This document shows positions 17,284 to 26,009 of a stretch of DNA of 64,000 nt, one piece after another (within the stretch, counting starts at the first letter, position 1; every line of letters begins with the position of its first letter). The position numbers and the translations under genes were made by a program. Source of the stretch: Bacteroidota bacterium (lineage in GTDB: Bacteria > Bacteroidota > Bacteroidia > Chitinophagales > Chitinophagaceae); assembly GCA_018268105.1 (NCBI GenBank), contig JAFDXG010000038.1, forward strand, positions 1-64,000. Direction: 5' to 3'. The notes beneath the pieces were generated by a model, which was not told where the DNA came from, did not search any database, and worked only from the letters and a program-made list of their open reading frames with translations.

Positions 17284-18183
17284 TTAAGATTGAGATAATT
17301 CTCTGAATAATGCCTTTTGTTTCTCTGTAAGATTGGTTGGTAGTTTAATATTCCAGGTAATAATCATATCTCCAAAGCTGCCATCTTTTTTATAAATTGG
17401 AAATCCTTTCCCCTTCAATCTTGTTTTTGTACCATTTTGAGTTTCCGGATGTACTTTTAATTTTACTTTCCCGCTGATCGTGTCAATCATTTTATCGCCA
17501 CCAAGAATAGCAGTATATAAATCTAGATCAATTGTGCTATATAAATCATCTCCCAATCGGTTAAAGACGGGATCTTTAGGAATATGAAACGTGATATACA
17601 GATCTCCTGCGGGTCCCCCATTCATACCCGGGGAGCCATAGCCTTTCAGTTTTATGGTCTGACCCTCGGATATACCTGCAGGTATAGTGATTCGTACATT
17701 CCTATCGTTTATGGTAAATGTGTGCTGATGGGTAGTATATGCTTCTCTCAAACTAATGGTGAGAGATGCATTATAATCTTGACCTCTGAATTTAGCTGAT
17801 CGTCTGCCGGCACCAGATGTTTCTCTGCCAAACATTGATGTAAAAAAATCGGAAAAGTCACCAGACGAAAAATCATCACTATATGCTCCTTGTCCAAAAT
17901 CATATTCATGTCCCGCATTTGACCTTTGTGATTGTTTAGCTTTTTCAAACTGTTCAGCATGTTGCCAGTTTTCTCCATACTGATCATATTTCTTTCTTTT
18001 CTCCGGATCACTCAGCACTTCGTTTGCTTCATTAATCTGCTGAAATTTTTTATTTGCTTCTTTATCATTGGGATTAAGATCAGGATGATGCTGACGGGCT
18101 AATTTCCGGTAGGCCTTCTTTATGTCTTCCTGAGAGGCTGTTTTACCCAGCCCCAGTATCTTATAGTAGTCTATGAATTCCAT
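17284..18183 (-). CDS. cbpA: Curved-DNA-binding/DnaJ-like co-chaperone CbpA
   Basis: A 299-aa type II J-protein. The J-domain (1-70) has the HPD triad at 33-35. A Gly/Ser-rich linker with DFG/DFFTSMF turns follows (about 85-120), then two C-terminal peptide-binding beta domains ([11 protein letters not shown], ... [17 protein letters not shown] ...). There is no zinc-finger CxxCxGxG region, which separates it from DnaJ. It stimulates DnaK ATPase and handles unfolded proteins, with CbpM as its inhibitor encoded next door. Confidence 0.93.
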   Translation of the reverse strand: MEFIDYYKILGLGKTASQEDIKKAYRKLARQHHPDLNPNDKEANKKFQQINEANEVLSDPEKRKKYDQYGENWQHAEQFEKAKQSQRSNAGHEYDFGQGAYSDDFSSGDFSDFFTSMFGRETSGAGRRSAKFRGQDYNASLTISLREAYTTHQHTFTINDRNVRITIPAGISEGQTIKLKGYGSPGMNGGPAGDLYITFHIPKDPVFNRLGDDLYSTIDLDLYTAILGGDKMIDTISGKVKLKVHPETQNGTKTRLKGKGFPIYKKDGSFGDMIITWNIKLPTNLTEKQKALFRELSQS

Positions 18184-18342
18184 ACAATATTGCAGCTAAA
18201 AATTGATCTAATTCTGACATGAATTTACGAAACGTCTATAGATAAATGAATTTCATCGGTCAAAAAAAGCGGATCATCGAAATAGGGGGGTGACCGTATC
18301 ATATCGTAGTCTGATATGCGTTTTATATTCAAATCAAATTTT

Positions 18343-18816
18343 ATGAAAAAGCTTTTGATACTGTTCGTTGCTTTTATAATGACTACCGGGATTAAAGCAC
18401 AAAGCAATAATAGTTATGAATTTATTTCAAAATTGCACCAGTGTGTAAAGTTTGACCCAGAAACAAAGGCATACTTTGTGGATAAGCAGGTGAACAGCCT
18501 GTCTACCATCAGTGTGGCTAATAATACAATCTCATTCTTTACCAATGAGGGTTTTAAATCATATATCACCACTATTAAGATAAACCCCGCACAGCTTCAA
18601 TCACTAAATAGTAAGACTAGTTTTTCAATGGATGGCATAGATGTAAAAACCGGGAAAAATGTAAAACTTGGGTTCTGGTTTATTGGTGAAGATCTGGATG
18701 AAGTAAACTATGTTGATGAAACTTCACAGGTAGCAATAGGGTATAAAGATTTAAGTATAGTAAGTACTGCCGATGCTATTGCTAAGGACAATACTATTGC
18801 AAGGGTAGGTAAGTAA
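18343..18816 (+). CDS. Small secreted protein of unknown function
   Basis: The ATG at 18343 begins a 157-aa protein with a clean signal peptide (KKLLILFVAFIMTTGIKAQ). The frame extends up to 18316, but this would put nine polar residues before the signal, so the inner start is preferred. The mature part of about 138 residues is mixed alpha/beta with no recognised motif. It is divergent from cbpA and single-gene; a strong inverted repeat follows at 18985-19019. Confidence 0.7.
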   Translation: MKKLLILFVAFIMTTGIKAQSNNSYEFISKLHQCVKFDPETKAYFVDKQVNSLSTISVANNTISFFTNEGFKSYITTIKINPAQLQSLNSKTSFSMDGIDVKTGKNVKLGFWFIGEDLDEVNYVDETSQVAIGYKDLSIVSTADAIAKDNTIARVGK

Positions 18817-18984
18817 TCATAATTCGATACGTTGAATTGATTGATATATATCAAAGAGAGAACAAAATATTTTACTATCATTAAGAAAGGTATGAAATGC
18901 CAGAAAGTATTTGTGAGAAATTTCAGGACTCCGCATCCATTCTTACATAGGATCCTTCATATTTTTTGTAAACTTTAAACAAGT

Positions 18985-19019
18985 AAAATGAGGTGTTTTC
19001 GAAATGAGATACCTCTTTT
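18985..19019. terminator. Bidirectional hairpin between convergent genes
   Basis: AAAATGAGGTGT pairs with ATACCTCTTTT around TTTCGAAAT; the stem core GAGGT/ACCTC is flanked by A- and T-runs. It sits between a rightward small protein gene and the leftward ABC transporter, so it can stop transcription from both. Confidence 0.6.
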
Positions 19020-19048
19020 GTGTTAGCAAATCTCAATTGGGAGATATT

Positions 19049-20812
19049 TTATTCTGCAGGCCTGGCAAACTGCATTTCATAAAGCCGGGCATAAAACCCG
19101 CCCAGTTCGAGTAGTTCTGCATGAGTGCCCACTTCTTTTATCTCACCTTTATCAAGCACCAGGATTTTATCCGCTTTACGTATAGTTGAAAGCCGGTGTG
19201 CAATAACGATTGACGTACGCCCTTCAATCAAAGTATCAATAGCATGTTGAATAAGTTGTTCGCTTTCTGTATCTACGGAAGATGTAGCTTCATCAAGAAT
19301 CAATATAGAAGGATTATACAGTAAAGCTCTGATGAATGATAATAGTTGCCGTTGTCCCAAAGATAAAGTGCTGCCCCGCTCCATAACATTGTAATCATAA
19401 TCGCCCGGTAATTGCATAATAAAATCATGCATGCCGATGAGTTTTGCTGCATGTATAACTGCAGACTTGCTGATCTCTTCATTCCTGAGAGTAACATTTT
19501 CACGTATGGATCCCGAAAACAGGAATACATCCTGCAAGACAATTCCAATTTTGCTTCTCAATACAGCAAGGCTGAATTCTTCAATATTTACATCATCTAT
19601 ATATATACCTCCCTTTTGTATATGGTAGAGCCGGTTGATAAGGCTAATGATAGAGGTTTTTCCGCTACCGGTATGCCCAACAATTGCCATTGTTTCTCCG
19701 GGTTGAATCAGGAATGATATATCTTTCAGCACATAGCTGGTATCATTATAGGCAAACCAAACATTTTTAAACTCCAGCTTACCTTTGACAACTACAGGAC
19801 TATGTACACCATCTTTCTCAATGAAATCTTTGTTGTCCATCACTTTGAAAATCCGTTCGCTTGCTACCATGCCCATTTGAAGCACATTAAATTTGTCGGC
19901 GATAACGCGCAAGGGACGAAACAGCAGGTTGAGATAGAGCATAAAAGCAATCATTATGCCCAGTGTGGCGTTACCATCGAGGGCATCTTCAGCACTCCAC
20001 CAAATCATTAGTCCCATAGAAACTGCAAGAATAATTTCTACAAAAGGAAAAAAAACAGAGTAGGCAAAAATAGCCCTGATATTGGCATTGCGATGTTCCT
20101 TATTAATAGTTTTAAATTTTGCAAACTCACGGTCTTCTGCCGCAAAAGCCTGAACTATAGGCATCCCGGTTATATGCTCCTGTACAAAGGCATTCAATTG
20201 TGCTACGGCATTTCTCACTCTTTGAAAAGAAATGTTTACACTTTCTTTGAACCAATAAGTGACAATAACAAGTACAGGCAGAACAGACATACAAATCAGT
20301 GTAAGTTTCCAGTCAGTATAAAACATCACGCCAAGTATAGCAAAAATGGAAAGCATATCTGCAATGATTGGGATAAGGCCATCTGCAAAAATATCATTAA
20401 TGGACTCAATATCATTGATCGTCCTTGTAGTAAGTGTACCTATGGGTGTTTTATCAAATTGTGAAAGATTGAGATGTAGTATTTTTTTATATACAGCCGT
20501 ACGCATATCTTTTACGACGGTTTGCCCCAGCCATGCAGTTAGAAAAGAAAATGAGAAACGAAGAGCGGTTTCCAGCAGTAACAACCCGATTTGAATTATA
20601 GTAATCAATACCACCATTTGCGCAAAACCACCTTTGATATATTTATCTACCGTTAGTTGAATCAGCCAGGGGCGCAACGGAGCCATGATAGCCAGTATAA
20701 TCGCCAGCAGTACAGATGTATACATTTGCCTTTTATATGGAGCGGCATAGCTGAATACTCGCCTGAGTGAAGTAAAATCGAAAAATTTTTTTGCCGGAGT
20801 CTCTGCTGACAT
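19049..20812 (-). CDS. ABC exporter, fused permease and ATPase (MsbA-like)
   Basis: A 587-aa half-transporter. Six membrane helices lie in the first 320 residues and an ATPase domain follows: Walker A GHTGSGKTS, signature LSLGQRQ (Gly changed to Leu, common in this subgroup), Walker B ILILDEATSSVD and switch His AHRLST. Homodimers export lipids (lipid A precursors) or drugs across the inner membrane. The ATG at 20812 is chosen over the in-frame TTG at 20824 because a TAGGTTTG -7 box (20822-20829) overlaps that TTG. It follows BatA by 43 bp and may be co-transcribed with the Bat operon. Confidence 0.92.
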   Translation of the reverse strand: MSAETPAKKFFDFTSLRRVFSYAAPYKRQMYTSVLLAIILAIMAPLRPWLIQLTVDKYIKGGFAQMVVLITIIQIGLLLLETALRFSFSFLTAWLGQTVVKDMRTAVYKKILHLNLSQFDKTPIGTLTTRTINDIESINDIFADGLIPIIADMLSIFAILGVMFYTDWKLTLICMSVLPVLVIVTYWFKESVNISFQRVRNAVAQLNAFVQEHITGMPIVQAFAAEDREFAKFKTINKEHRNANIRAIFAYSVFFPFVEIILAVSMGLMIWWSAEDALDGNATLGIMIAFMLYLNLLFRPLRVIADKFNVLQMGMVASERIFKVMDNKDFIEKDGVHSPVVVKGKLEFKNVWFAYNDTSYVLKDISFLIQPGETMAIVGHTGSGKTSIISLINRLYHIQKGGIYIDDVNIEEFSLAVLRSKIGIVLQDVFLFSGSIRENVTLRNEEISKSAVIHAAKLIGMHDFIMQLPGDYDYNVMERGSTLSLGQRQLLSFIRALLYNPSILILDEATSSVDTESEQLIQHAIDTLIEGRTSIVIAHRLSTIRKADKILVLDKGEIKEVGTHAELLELGGFYARLYEMQFARPAE

Positions 20813-20855
20813 AATGGAAAGCAAACCTACGAAAAATAGCGGGGTGAATAATGGA

Positions 20856-21863
20856 TTATGGAAATTGCCTGAATACGGTGAAGCGCAATATTAATTCTAT
20901 GAGTATTAAACCTATAGCCAAAAATACCAGTGGCTGAAATCTTTCTGTATACCGGCGGGTAACGGTTATATTTAATTTTGTTTTTTCCAGTTTGTCAATA
21001 TCGTTATATATGCCTGCTAAGGTTTGATTATCTTTTGCCCGAAAATATCTTCCCCCGGTTTCAGAAGCAATTTCTTTTAAGAGGCCTTCATCTATATTCA
21101 CTTTTTCCTGTTGCATAATTACCTGCCCGCCGGGTCCCTCCACCGGTGTAGATGCATACCCTTCAGATCCAATGCCAATAGTATAGACTTTAATATTGTA
21201 AGACCTGGCAATTTCTTTTGCAGTTTTCGGATCAATCAGTCCACCGTTATTCTCTCCGTCTGTAAGCAATATAATAACCTTTGTTTTTGTTTCGCTGGTT
21301 CGCAACCTGTCAACGCTGGTAGTAAGCCCCGATCCTATGGCTGTACCATCTACGAGGAAACTGCCGTCAATCTGCTGAATTTGTGATTCTAAAACAGCAT
21401 GGTCACTGGTTACCGGACATTGAGTAAAACTTTCCCCTGCAAAAATTACAAGCCCTATGCGGTCTGCCGGTCTGTTGCGAACAAAATCCTCTGCTACCAT
21501 TTTTGCGGCTTCAAGCCGGTTGGGATGAAAATCCTGTGCAAGCATGCTCCCGCTTACATCAATGCACAGTACAATATCAATCCCCTCACCTTCAATATTT
21601 CGCTCGTCGTTATGCGATTGGGGCCTTGCCAGCGCAGTGATGATTGCCGCCAATGCTAGCATCCGTATGGCAAGAGGGGTATACCGCAAATTATTTTTGA
21701 AGGATTGTGTATTGCGAAAACTCTTTAATGAAGACACCAGCATTGTTCCTCTTTTCCTGTTTCCATAGCTGATATACCAACCTGCCAGTACCGGAATGAT
21801 CAGTAAAAGAAACAACACCCAAGGGTATGCAAATTCAATATGTTCAAAATAGCTTCTTAGCAA
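20856..21863 (-). CDS. BatA-like von Willebrand A domain membrane protein
   Basis: A 335-aa protein with a membrane helix at about 13-30, a second at about 62-79, a VWA domain with an intact MIDAS (Asp102-x-Ser104-x-Ser106 in CIDVSGSML, Thr in DGTAIGSGL, Asp in LLTDGENNGG), and a final helix at about 310-328. Bat proteins act with MoxR ATPases in the envelope and were named for aerotolerance. It is the last of a moxR - DUF58 - BatD-like - BatA string, spaced 6 bp from the preceding gene. BatB and the TPR protein BatC do not follow. Confidence 0.88.
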   Translation of the reverse strand: MLRSYFEHIEFAYPWVLFLLLIIPVLAGWYISYGNRKRGTMLVSSLKSFRNTQSFKNNLRYTPLAIRMLALAAIITALARPQSHNDERNIEGEGIDIVLCIDVSGSMLAQDFHPNRLEAAKMVAEDFVRNRPADRIGLVIFAGESFTQCPVTSDHAVLESQIQQIDGSFLVDGTAIGSGLTTSVDRLRTSETKTKVIILLTDGENNGGLIDPKTAKEIARSYNIKVYTIGIGSEGYASTPVEGPGGQVIMQQEKVNIDEGLLKEIASETGGRYFRAKDNQTLAGIYNDIDKLEKTKLNITVTRRYTERFQPLVFLAIGLILIELILRFTVFRQFP

Positions 21864-21869
21864 TTTTAA

Positions 21870-22784
21870 TTATGTTAAACTGTCTATTCTCATTATTGTT
21901 TTTTCAATGGTCACAAAATCAGACTCAGCCCGATTTACATCTGGCTGGTATTTGGCAAACTTAACGGCATCGGCAACACGTAATGTACCTGTAAGTTCAC
22001 CTGCCATTTCTTTAGACAACCTTTCTTGCAGAACGAGAAGTATCTCGTCTGTTGTTTTTTGTAAAATCCCTAACCGGTATTTTCGTTCAATATAGTTTTT
22101 AAAAATTCCCGTAAGGGAACTGTAATATCGCTTCCACTCTCCACGACCGGTGTGTCCTTCTTTTTTTAATTGCAACAATTGTTCTAATGCTTCTTCCAGG
22201 GCCGACCCTTTTACTTCCACCTGTTTAAGTGCTACAGGAATATGTTTTCGTGATCTGAGCCACAACCATATCAATATCCCAAGTAGAACGATTGATAATG
22301 CTCCGGTTATCCAGTACCACCTGTGGGTTTCTTCTACCGGTACTTCTATGATATCCCTGATATCGTGATAAGTACTGTCTGACAGTTGCACGGGTATCAC
22401 TGCAAGAGACAGTGACGGGGAACTGATTTTTTGTTTGTTTGCCACCAATGAAACCGGAGGTATAACCCATACACCTGAATCAAACCCGGTAATGGTAAAA
22501 GACTGATGATAAGTTTTTACTCCACCTTCGAGCGAAGAATCTAAGGACGATCTGTTTATTACTTCGAGATGATTAAAAGTGTCAGGCAGATTGATCCAGC
22601 CTGATATTGAAGTGCTCACAGGTATTTTATATTCAACATCCAGCTTCACCTGCTCTCCAATCAATAAGTGCTCTTTATTCAATACGGCGTTTACAGATGC
22701 CTGTTGCGCTATAGCTATACTGAATGTAAGGAGATGCCCAATGATAAACCCCGTAGATTTATATATACTGTATCCCTTCTTCAT
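21870..22784 (-). CDS. BatD-like membrane protein
   Basis: A 304-aa protein: signal peptide (to about residue 26, AIAQQ), a periplasmic Ig-like beta region (VKLDVEYKIPV ... VWVIPPVSLVANKQ), one membrane helix at about 157-172 followed by basic LRSRK, and a cytosolic helical tail (about 190-300). This is the layout of BatD/oxygen-tolerance proteins, though shorter than full-length BatD (usually 500 or more). It is 21 bp after the DUF58 gene and 6 bp before BatA, and probably forms an envelope complex with them. Confidence 0.7.
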   Translation of the reverse strand: MKKGYSIYKSTGFIIGHLLTFSIAIAQQASVNAVLNKEHLLIGEQVKLDVEYKIPVSTSISGWINLPDTFNHLEVINRSSLDSSLEGGVKTYHQSFTITGFDSGVWVIPPVSLVANKQKISSPSLSLAVIPVQLSDSTYHDIRDIIEVPVEETHRWYWITGALSIVLLGILIWLWLRSRKHIPVALKQVEVKGSALEEALEQLLQLKKEGHTGRGEWKRYYSSLTGIFKNYIERKYRLGILQKTTDEILLVLQERLSKEMAGELTGTLRVADAVKFAKYQPDVNRAESDFVTIEKTIMRIDSLT

Positions 22785-22805
22785 ATCATTTGATCAATCC
22801 GGTAT

Positions 22806-23723
22806 TTAACGTGGAGATTTCATTCGTTTTACAAAAAATTTTTGCAACACTTTTACATAATCTTCATCTGTGCGCAGATAGAGCAGGTCTGCCCCCGACT
22901 TTAAAAAAGAGAGTTTGCATGCTTCCTCGTTTGCTAAAAATTGCTGCTGGTAATTATACTGCACCATTTTATCTCCTGTATCTACCCATCTGGTTTTTCC
23001 GGTTTCCGCATCTTCTATCTGCATCATGCCTACATCGGGCAGTTCCATATCCATCTTATCATATACTTTTATACCTATCACATCGTGACGGCTGCCTGCT
23101 ATCCGCAGTGGGTCATCATATTGTTCTACCATAAAATCGCTTAGGATAAATGCAATGCTTTTTTGTTTTACGGCATTATTAAAGAAGCGAACTGCTTCAT
23201 TAAGATTGGTGCCCTTGTTTTGTGCTGACATAGTCAGCAGTTCTCTTACAATATACAAGGCGTGCTGGCGCCCTTTCTTGGGAGGTATATAAAATTCAAC
23301 TTTATCGCTAAAAAAAATAACTCCTACTTTATCGTTGTTATTCACCGCAGCAAAAGCTAATACCGCACACACTTCGGTTATTAAATCTTTTTTCTTCATA
23401 CACACTGTTCCAAACAATGAACTGGCACTGATATCAACAAGCAACATCATGGTAAGCTCCCTTTCTTCCTCAAATAATTTGCTGAATGGCGTCCCCATTC
23501 TTGCAGAGACATTCCAGTCAATAAACCTTACATCATCTCCGGCACTATATTCACGTACTTCTTTAAACAACATACCACGACCCTTGAAAGCTGTATGATA
23601 CTCGCCGGTAAATAAATTTGTAGTAAGCTTTTTACTTTTTATTTCAAGCTCCTTTACTTTTTTAAGTATCTCAGCAACACTTAAAGTGTCGTTTGCAGTT
23701 TTAATATGTGTTCTTTTTTTCAA
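22806..23723 (-). CDS. DUF58 domain protein (MoxR-associated VWA-like)
   Basis: The conserved part begins AEILKKVKELEIKSK, then FTGEYHTAFKGRG, EVREYSAGDDVRFIDWNVSA, EEERELTMMLLVDISASS. This is the DUF58 family of soluble VWA-like proteins that partner MoxR. The ATG at 23834 overlaps the moxR stop but adds 37 residues read through a heptanucleotide repeat tract, which is unlikely to be coding. I prefer the TTG at 23723 (KKRTHIKTANDTLSVAE...), giving 305 aa. The first residues of the domain begin soon after it. Confidence 0.85.
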   Translation of the reverse strand: MKKRTHIKTANDTLSVAEILKKVKELEIKSKKLTTNLFTGEYHTAFKGRGMLFKEVREYSAGDDVRFIDWNVSARMGTPFSKLFEEERELTMMLLVDISASSLFGTVCMKKKDLITEVCAVLAFAAVNNNDKVGVIFFSDKVEFYIPPKKGRQHALYIVRELLTMSAQNKGTNLNEAVRFFNNAVKQKSIAFILSDFMVEQYDDPLRIAGSRHDVIGIKVYDKMDMELPDVGMMQIEDAETGKTRWVDTGDKMVQYNYQQQFLANEEACKLSFLKSGADLLYLRTDEDYVKVLQKFFVKRMKSPR

Positions 23724-23731
23724 ATTTATTG

Positions 23732-23794
23732 GTGTAAGATGAATAGTGCAGGGAGAAAGAGATCGGGAATAGGAGCGAGGTATAAGGTTAGGAG
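23732..23794 (-). repeat. Nine-unit degenerate heptanucleotide tandem repeat
   Basis: On the plus strand the units are GTGTAAG, ATGAATA, GTGCAGG, GAGAAAG, AGATCGG, GAATAGG, AGCGAGG, TATAAGG, TTAGGAG, with GG at the end of most. This is the clearest and longest tract of the family. It lies between the moxR stop and the probable start of the DUF58 gene. In the minus-strand transcript a G-rich stretch (GTGGAAGACATAGGG, from about 23818 to 23800) precedes this C-rich tract, so fold-back pairing is possible. Confidence 0.65.
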
Positions 23795-23823
23795 GCGCCT
23801 GGTACCCTATGTCTTCCACTTTA

Positions 23824-24825
23824 CTAAGGAACATTCACTGCATTGAGTATCTCTTCTACCACATTTTCGGCGTTTACATTTTCAGCTTCAGCCTCGTAAG
23901 TTAACCCAATTCGATGGCGGATGACGTCTTTGGCAATACTCCTCACATCTTCAGGAATTACATATCCGCGTTTATTTAAAAATGCATGTGCTTTGGCTGC
24001 CAGTGCAAGATTGATAGAAGCACGGGGCGAACCTCCGTAAGCAATCAGTGGTGCCAGTTTATCAAGTCTGTATTGAGAAGGCTTACGAGTTGCAAACACA
24101 ATATCAAGAATATACTGTTCAATTTTTTCGTCCATATATATCTGCCGTACAAGTTCACGTGCCTGCAAAATTTCAATAGTGCTTACTATCGGCTCTATTT
24201 TAGGAAGTTTTAATCCCTGAAGGCTTTGCCGTACAATAAGCTGTTCTTCCTCTCTGCTTGGATAATCTATAAGCACTTTCAGCATAAAGCGGTCTACTTG
24301 CGCTTCAGGTAGCGGATAGGTACCTTCCTGATCTATAGGGTTTTGGGTGGCCAACACCAGGAAAGGTTCATCCAGGGGGTAAGTGGTCTCGCCAATAGTA
24401 ACCTGACGCTCCTGCATAGCTTCAAGTAAAGCACTCTGTACTTTAGCCGGAGCACGGTTAATTTCATCGGCAAGTATAAAGTTGGCAAAAATGGGACCCC
24501 TTCGTACCACAAACTCATGCTTTTGCTGGTTATAAATCATAGTACCAACAACATCGGCAGGCAACAAATCGGGAGTAAACTGGATACGGCTAAACTTAGC
24601 ATTTACTGCCTGCGACAATGACTTGATGGAGAGTGTTTTTGCAAGCCCGGGTACACCTTCAAGCAAAACATGACCATTGCTCAGAAGCCCAATCAGCAAC
24701 CGGTTAACCATATAATGCTGCCCTACAATAATCTTGGCTATTTCTGCTTCCAGTTTATCTACAAAAGATGTGGCAGATTGTATCCTTTCATTTAATTGTT
24801 TAATATCTTCTGCTGTTTGTAACAT
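23824..24825 (-). CDS. MoxR-family AAA+ ATPase
   Basis: A 333-aa AAA+ chaperone-like ATPase: Walker A GVPGLAKT (57-64), Walker B FILADEINRAP (Asp120, Glu121), the pore/presensor stretch LLEAMQERQVT, sensor 1 LATQNP and sensor 2 GSPRASINL. MoxR ATPases remodel VWA-domain partners. The next genes (DUF58, BatD-like, BatA) are those partners. The gene is the promoter-proximal member of the operon. Confidence 0.95.
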   Translation of the reverse strand: MLQTAEDIKQLNERIQSATSFVDKLEAEIAKIIVGQHYMVNRLLIGLLSNGHVLLEGVPGLAKTLSIKSLSQAVNAKFSRIQFTPDLLPADVVGTMIYNQQKHEFVVRRGPIFANFILADEINRAPAKVQSALLEAMQERQVTIGETTYPLDEPFLVLATQNPIDQEGTYPLPEAQVDRFMLKVLIDYPSREEEQLIVRQSLQGLKLPKIEPIVSTIEILQARELVRQIYMDEKIEQYILDIVFATRKPSQYRLDKLAPLIAYGGSPRASINLALAAKAHAFLNKRGYVIPEDVRSIAKDVIRHRIGLTYEAEAENVNAENVVEEILNAVNVP

Positions 24826-24920
24826 ATTATCAGCTTAAGTTTAATTTCTGAGATATAAAAATAATAGCATTACGGTTAAATATAGTATGTTGGACTGCAA
24901 AGGCTTTGTCAAAATAGAAT

Positions 24921-25373
24921 TTATTCTTTTGCTTTGGTATCTATCACTATGGTTACCGGTCCATCATTCAGCAAAGACACTTTCATGTCGGCGCCAAAAA
25001 TGCCGGTTTGAATCTTTTGACCCAGATCTTTTTCTAATTGTTGTATCATTTTTTCGTATAAAGGTATGGCGACTGCACTTTTGCTGGCCCGGATGTATGA
25101 TGGACGGTTGCCCTTTTTGGTGGAGGCATGGAGAGTAAACTGACTGATGAGCAAAATGTTTCCCCTGATATCTTTTATTGAAAGGTTCATTATACCTTCC
25201 TGGTCGTTGAAGATACGCAACCCTGTTATTTTAGTGCTTAGCCATTCCACATCTTCAGGATTATCTGCGTCTTCAATGCCAAGCAAAACTAATAGCCCGT
25301 TTTGTATGGATCCAACTGTCTTTTTTTCAACAAGCACCGATGCCTCTGTCACTCTTTGTATAACTGCTCTCAT
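24921..25373 (-). CDS. dtd: D-aminoacyl-tRNA deacylase
   Basis: A 150-aa enzyme that hydrolyses D-aminoacyl-tRNA, recycling tRNA and protecting translation. Signatures: MRAVIQRVTEASV at the N-terminus, the catalytic-pocket SQFTLHA, and the cross-subunit Gly-cisPro loop in NDGPVT near the C-terminus. Normal length. It is divergent from arfB; both serve translation quality control. Confidence 0.97.
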   Translation of the reverse strand: MRAVIQRVTEASVLVEKKTVGSIQNGLLVLLGIEDADNPEDVEWLSTKITGLRIFNDQEGIMNLSIKDIRGNILLISQFTLHASTKKGNRPSYIRASKSAVAIPLYEKMIQQLEKDLGQKIQTGIFGADMKVSLLNDGPVTIVIDTKAKE

Positions 25374-25490
25374 TAAAATATTGTAGAAAAATTAATTTAA
25401 TGATGCAATATACTTCTCCTGGTTTGAGAATCTGTGAAAAGGTTTTTTACCTTGCACCAAAACAAACCCGACAACCGGGAAAAAACGACT

Positions 25491-25901
25491 ATGGACAAGC
25501 CAGATATTCAGCAGGAAATTGTATTCAAAACGGCAAGGAGTGGCGGAAAAGGAGGACAGAATGTGAATAAGGTAGAGACGATGGTGGAGGGCTATTTTGA
25601 TGTAAATGCATCTCTTATACTGAGTGAAGAACAGAAGAAACTGATAATGATGAAACTCTGCAACAGGATTAATGCTGCAGGGATATTGCTGGTAAAATCG
25701 CAGAAGGCGCGTACACAGTTGGGGAATAAAAAACTGGTTATAAAAAAAATGAATGAGCTGATCTATCAATCTCTTTTACAGCCGCGCAAAAGAATTGCCA
25801 GCCAGCCTACCAAAGCATCTGATGAAAAACGGGTTGAATCAAAAAAAAATAGAAGCAAAGTAAAAGAAGGCAGGAAGAAAATAAAACCGGATATGGAATA
25901 A
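25491..25901 (+). CDS. arfB: Alternative ribosome-rescue factor (peptidyl-tRNA hydrolase) ArfB
   Basis: Contains the GGQ loop (residues 21-23 of SGGKGGQNVNKVET), which hydrolyses peptidyl-tRNA, and a basic C-terminal tail (KKNRSKVKEGRKKIK) that inserts in the empty mRNA channel of stalled ribosomes. At 136 aa it is a single domain without codon-recognition domains, as in ArfB/YaeJ. The ATG at 25491 is chosen: the earlier in-frame ATG at 25434 lies within the probable promoter (TTTG at about 25423, TACCTTG at about 25449) and adds unconserved residues. Confidence 0.92.
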   Translation: MDKPDIQQEIVFKTARSGGKGGQNVNKVETMVEGYFDVNASLILSEEQKKLIMMKLCNRINAAGILLVKSQKARTQLGNKKLVIKKMNELIYQSLLQPRKRIASQPTKASDEKRVESKKNRSKVKEGRKKIKPDME

Positions 25902-25949
25902 CAGGTTCAATATCCGAACACAAAAAATATTCATAAAGATGGATAGCTT

Positions 25950-25993
25950 TATAAAAAGTGAGCTGGTTTTTAAAAGCCAGCTCTCTTTATAAG
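25950..25993. terminator. Bidirectional terminator between arfB and the HNH gene
   Basis: GAGCTGG (25960-25966) and CCAGCTC (25977-25983) form the stem core, extended outward by TATAAA / TTTATA pairing. It lies between convergent genes and is suited to stop both. Confidence 0.65.
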
Positions 25994-26009
25994 GGTTAAA
26001 TTTCCTGCT

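Noticed and set aside
23724..23834. ATG at 23834 as the DUF58 start
   Set aside because: It would translate through the heptad repeat and adds residues not expected in the family.
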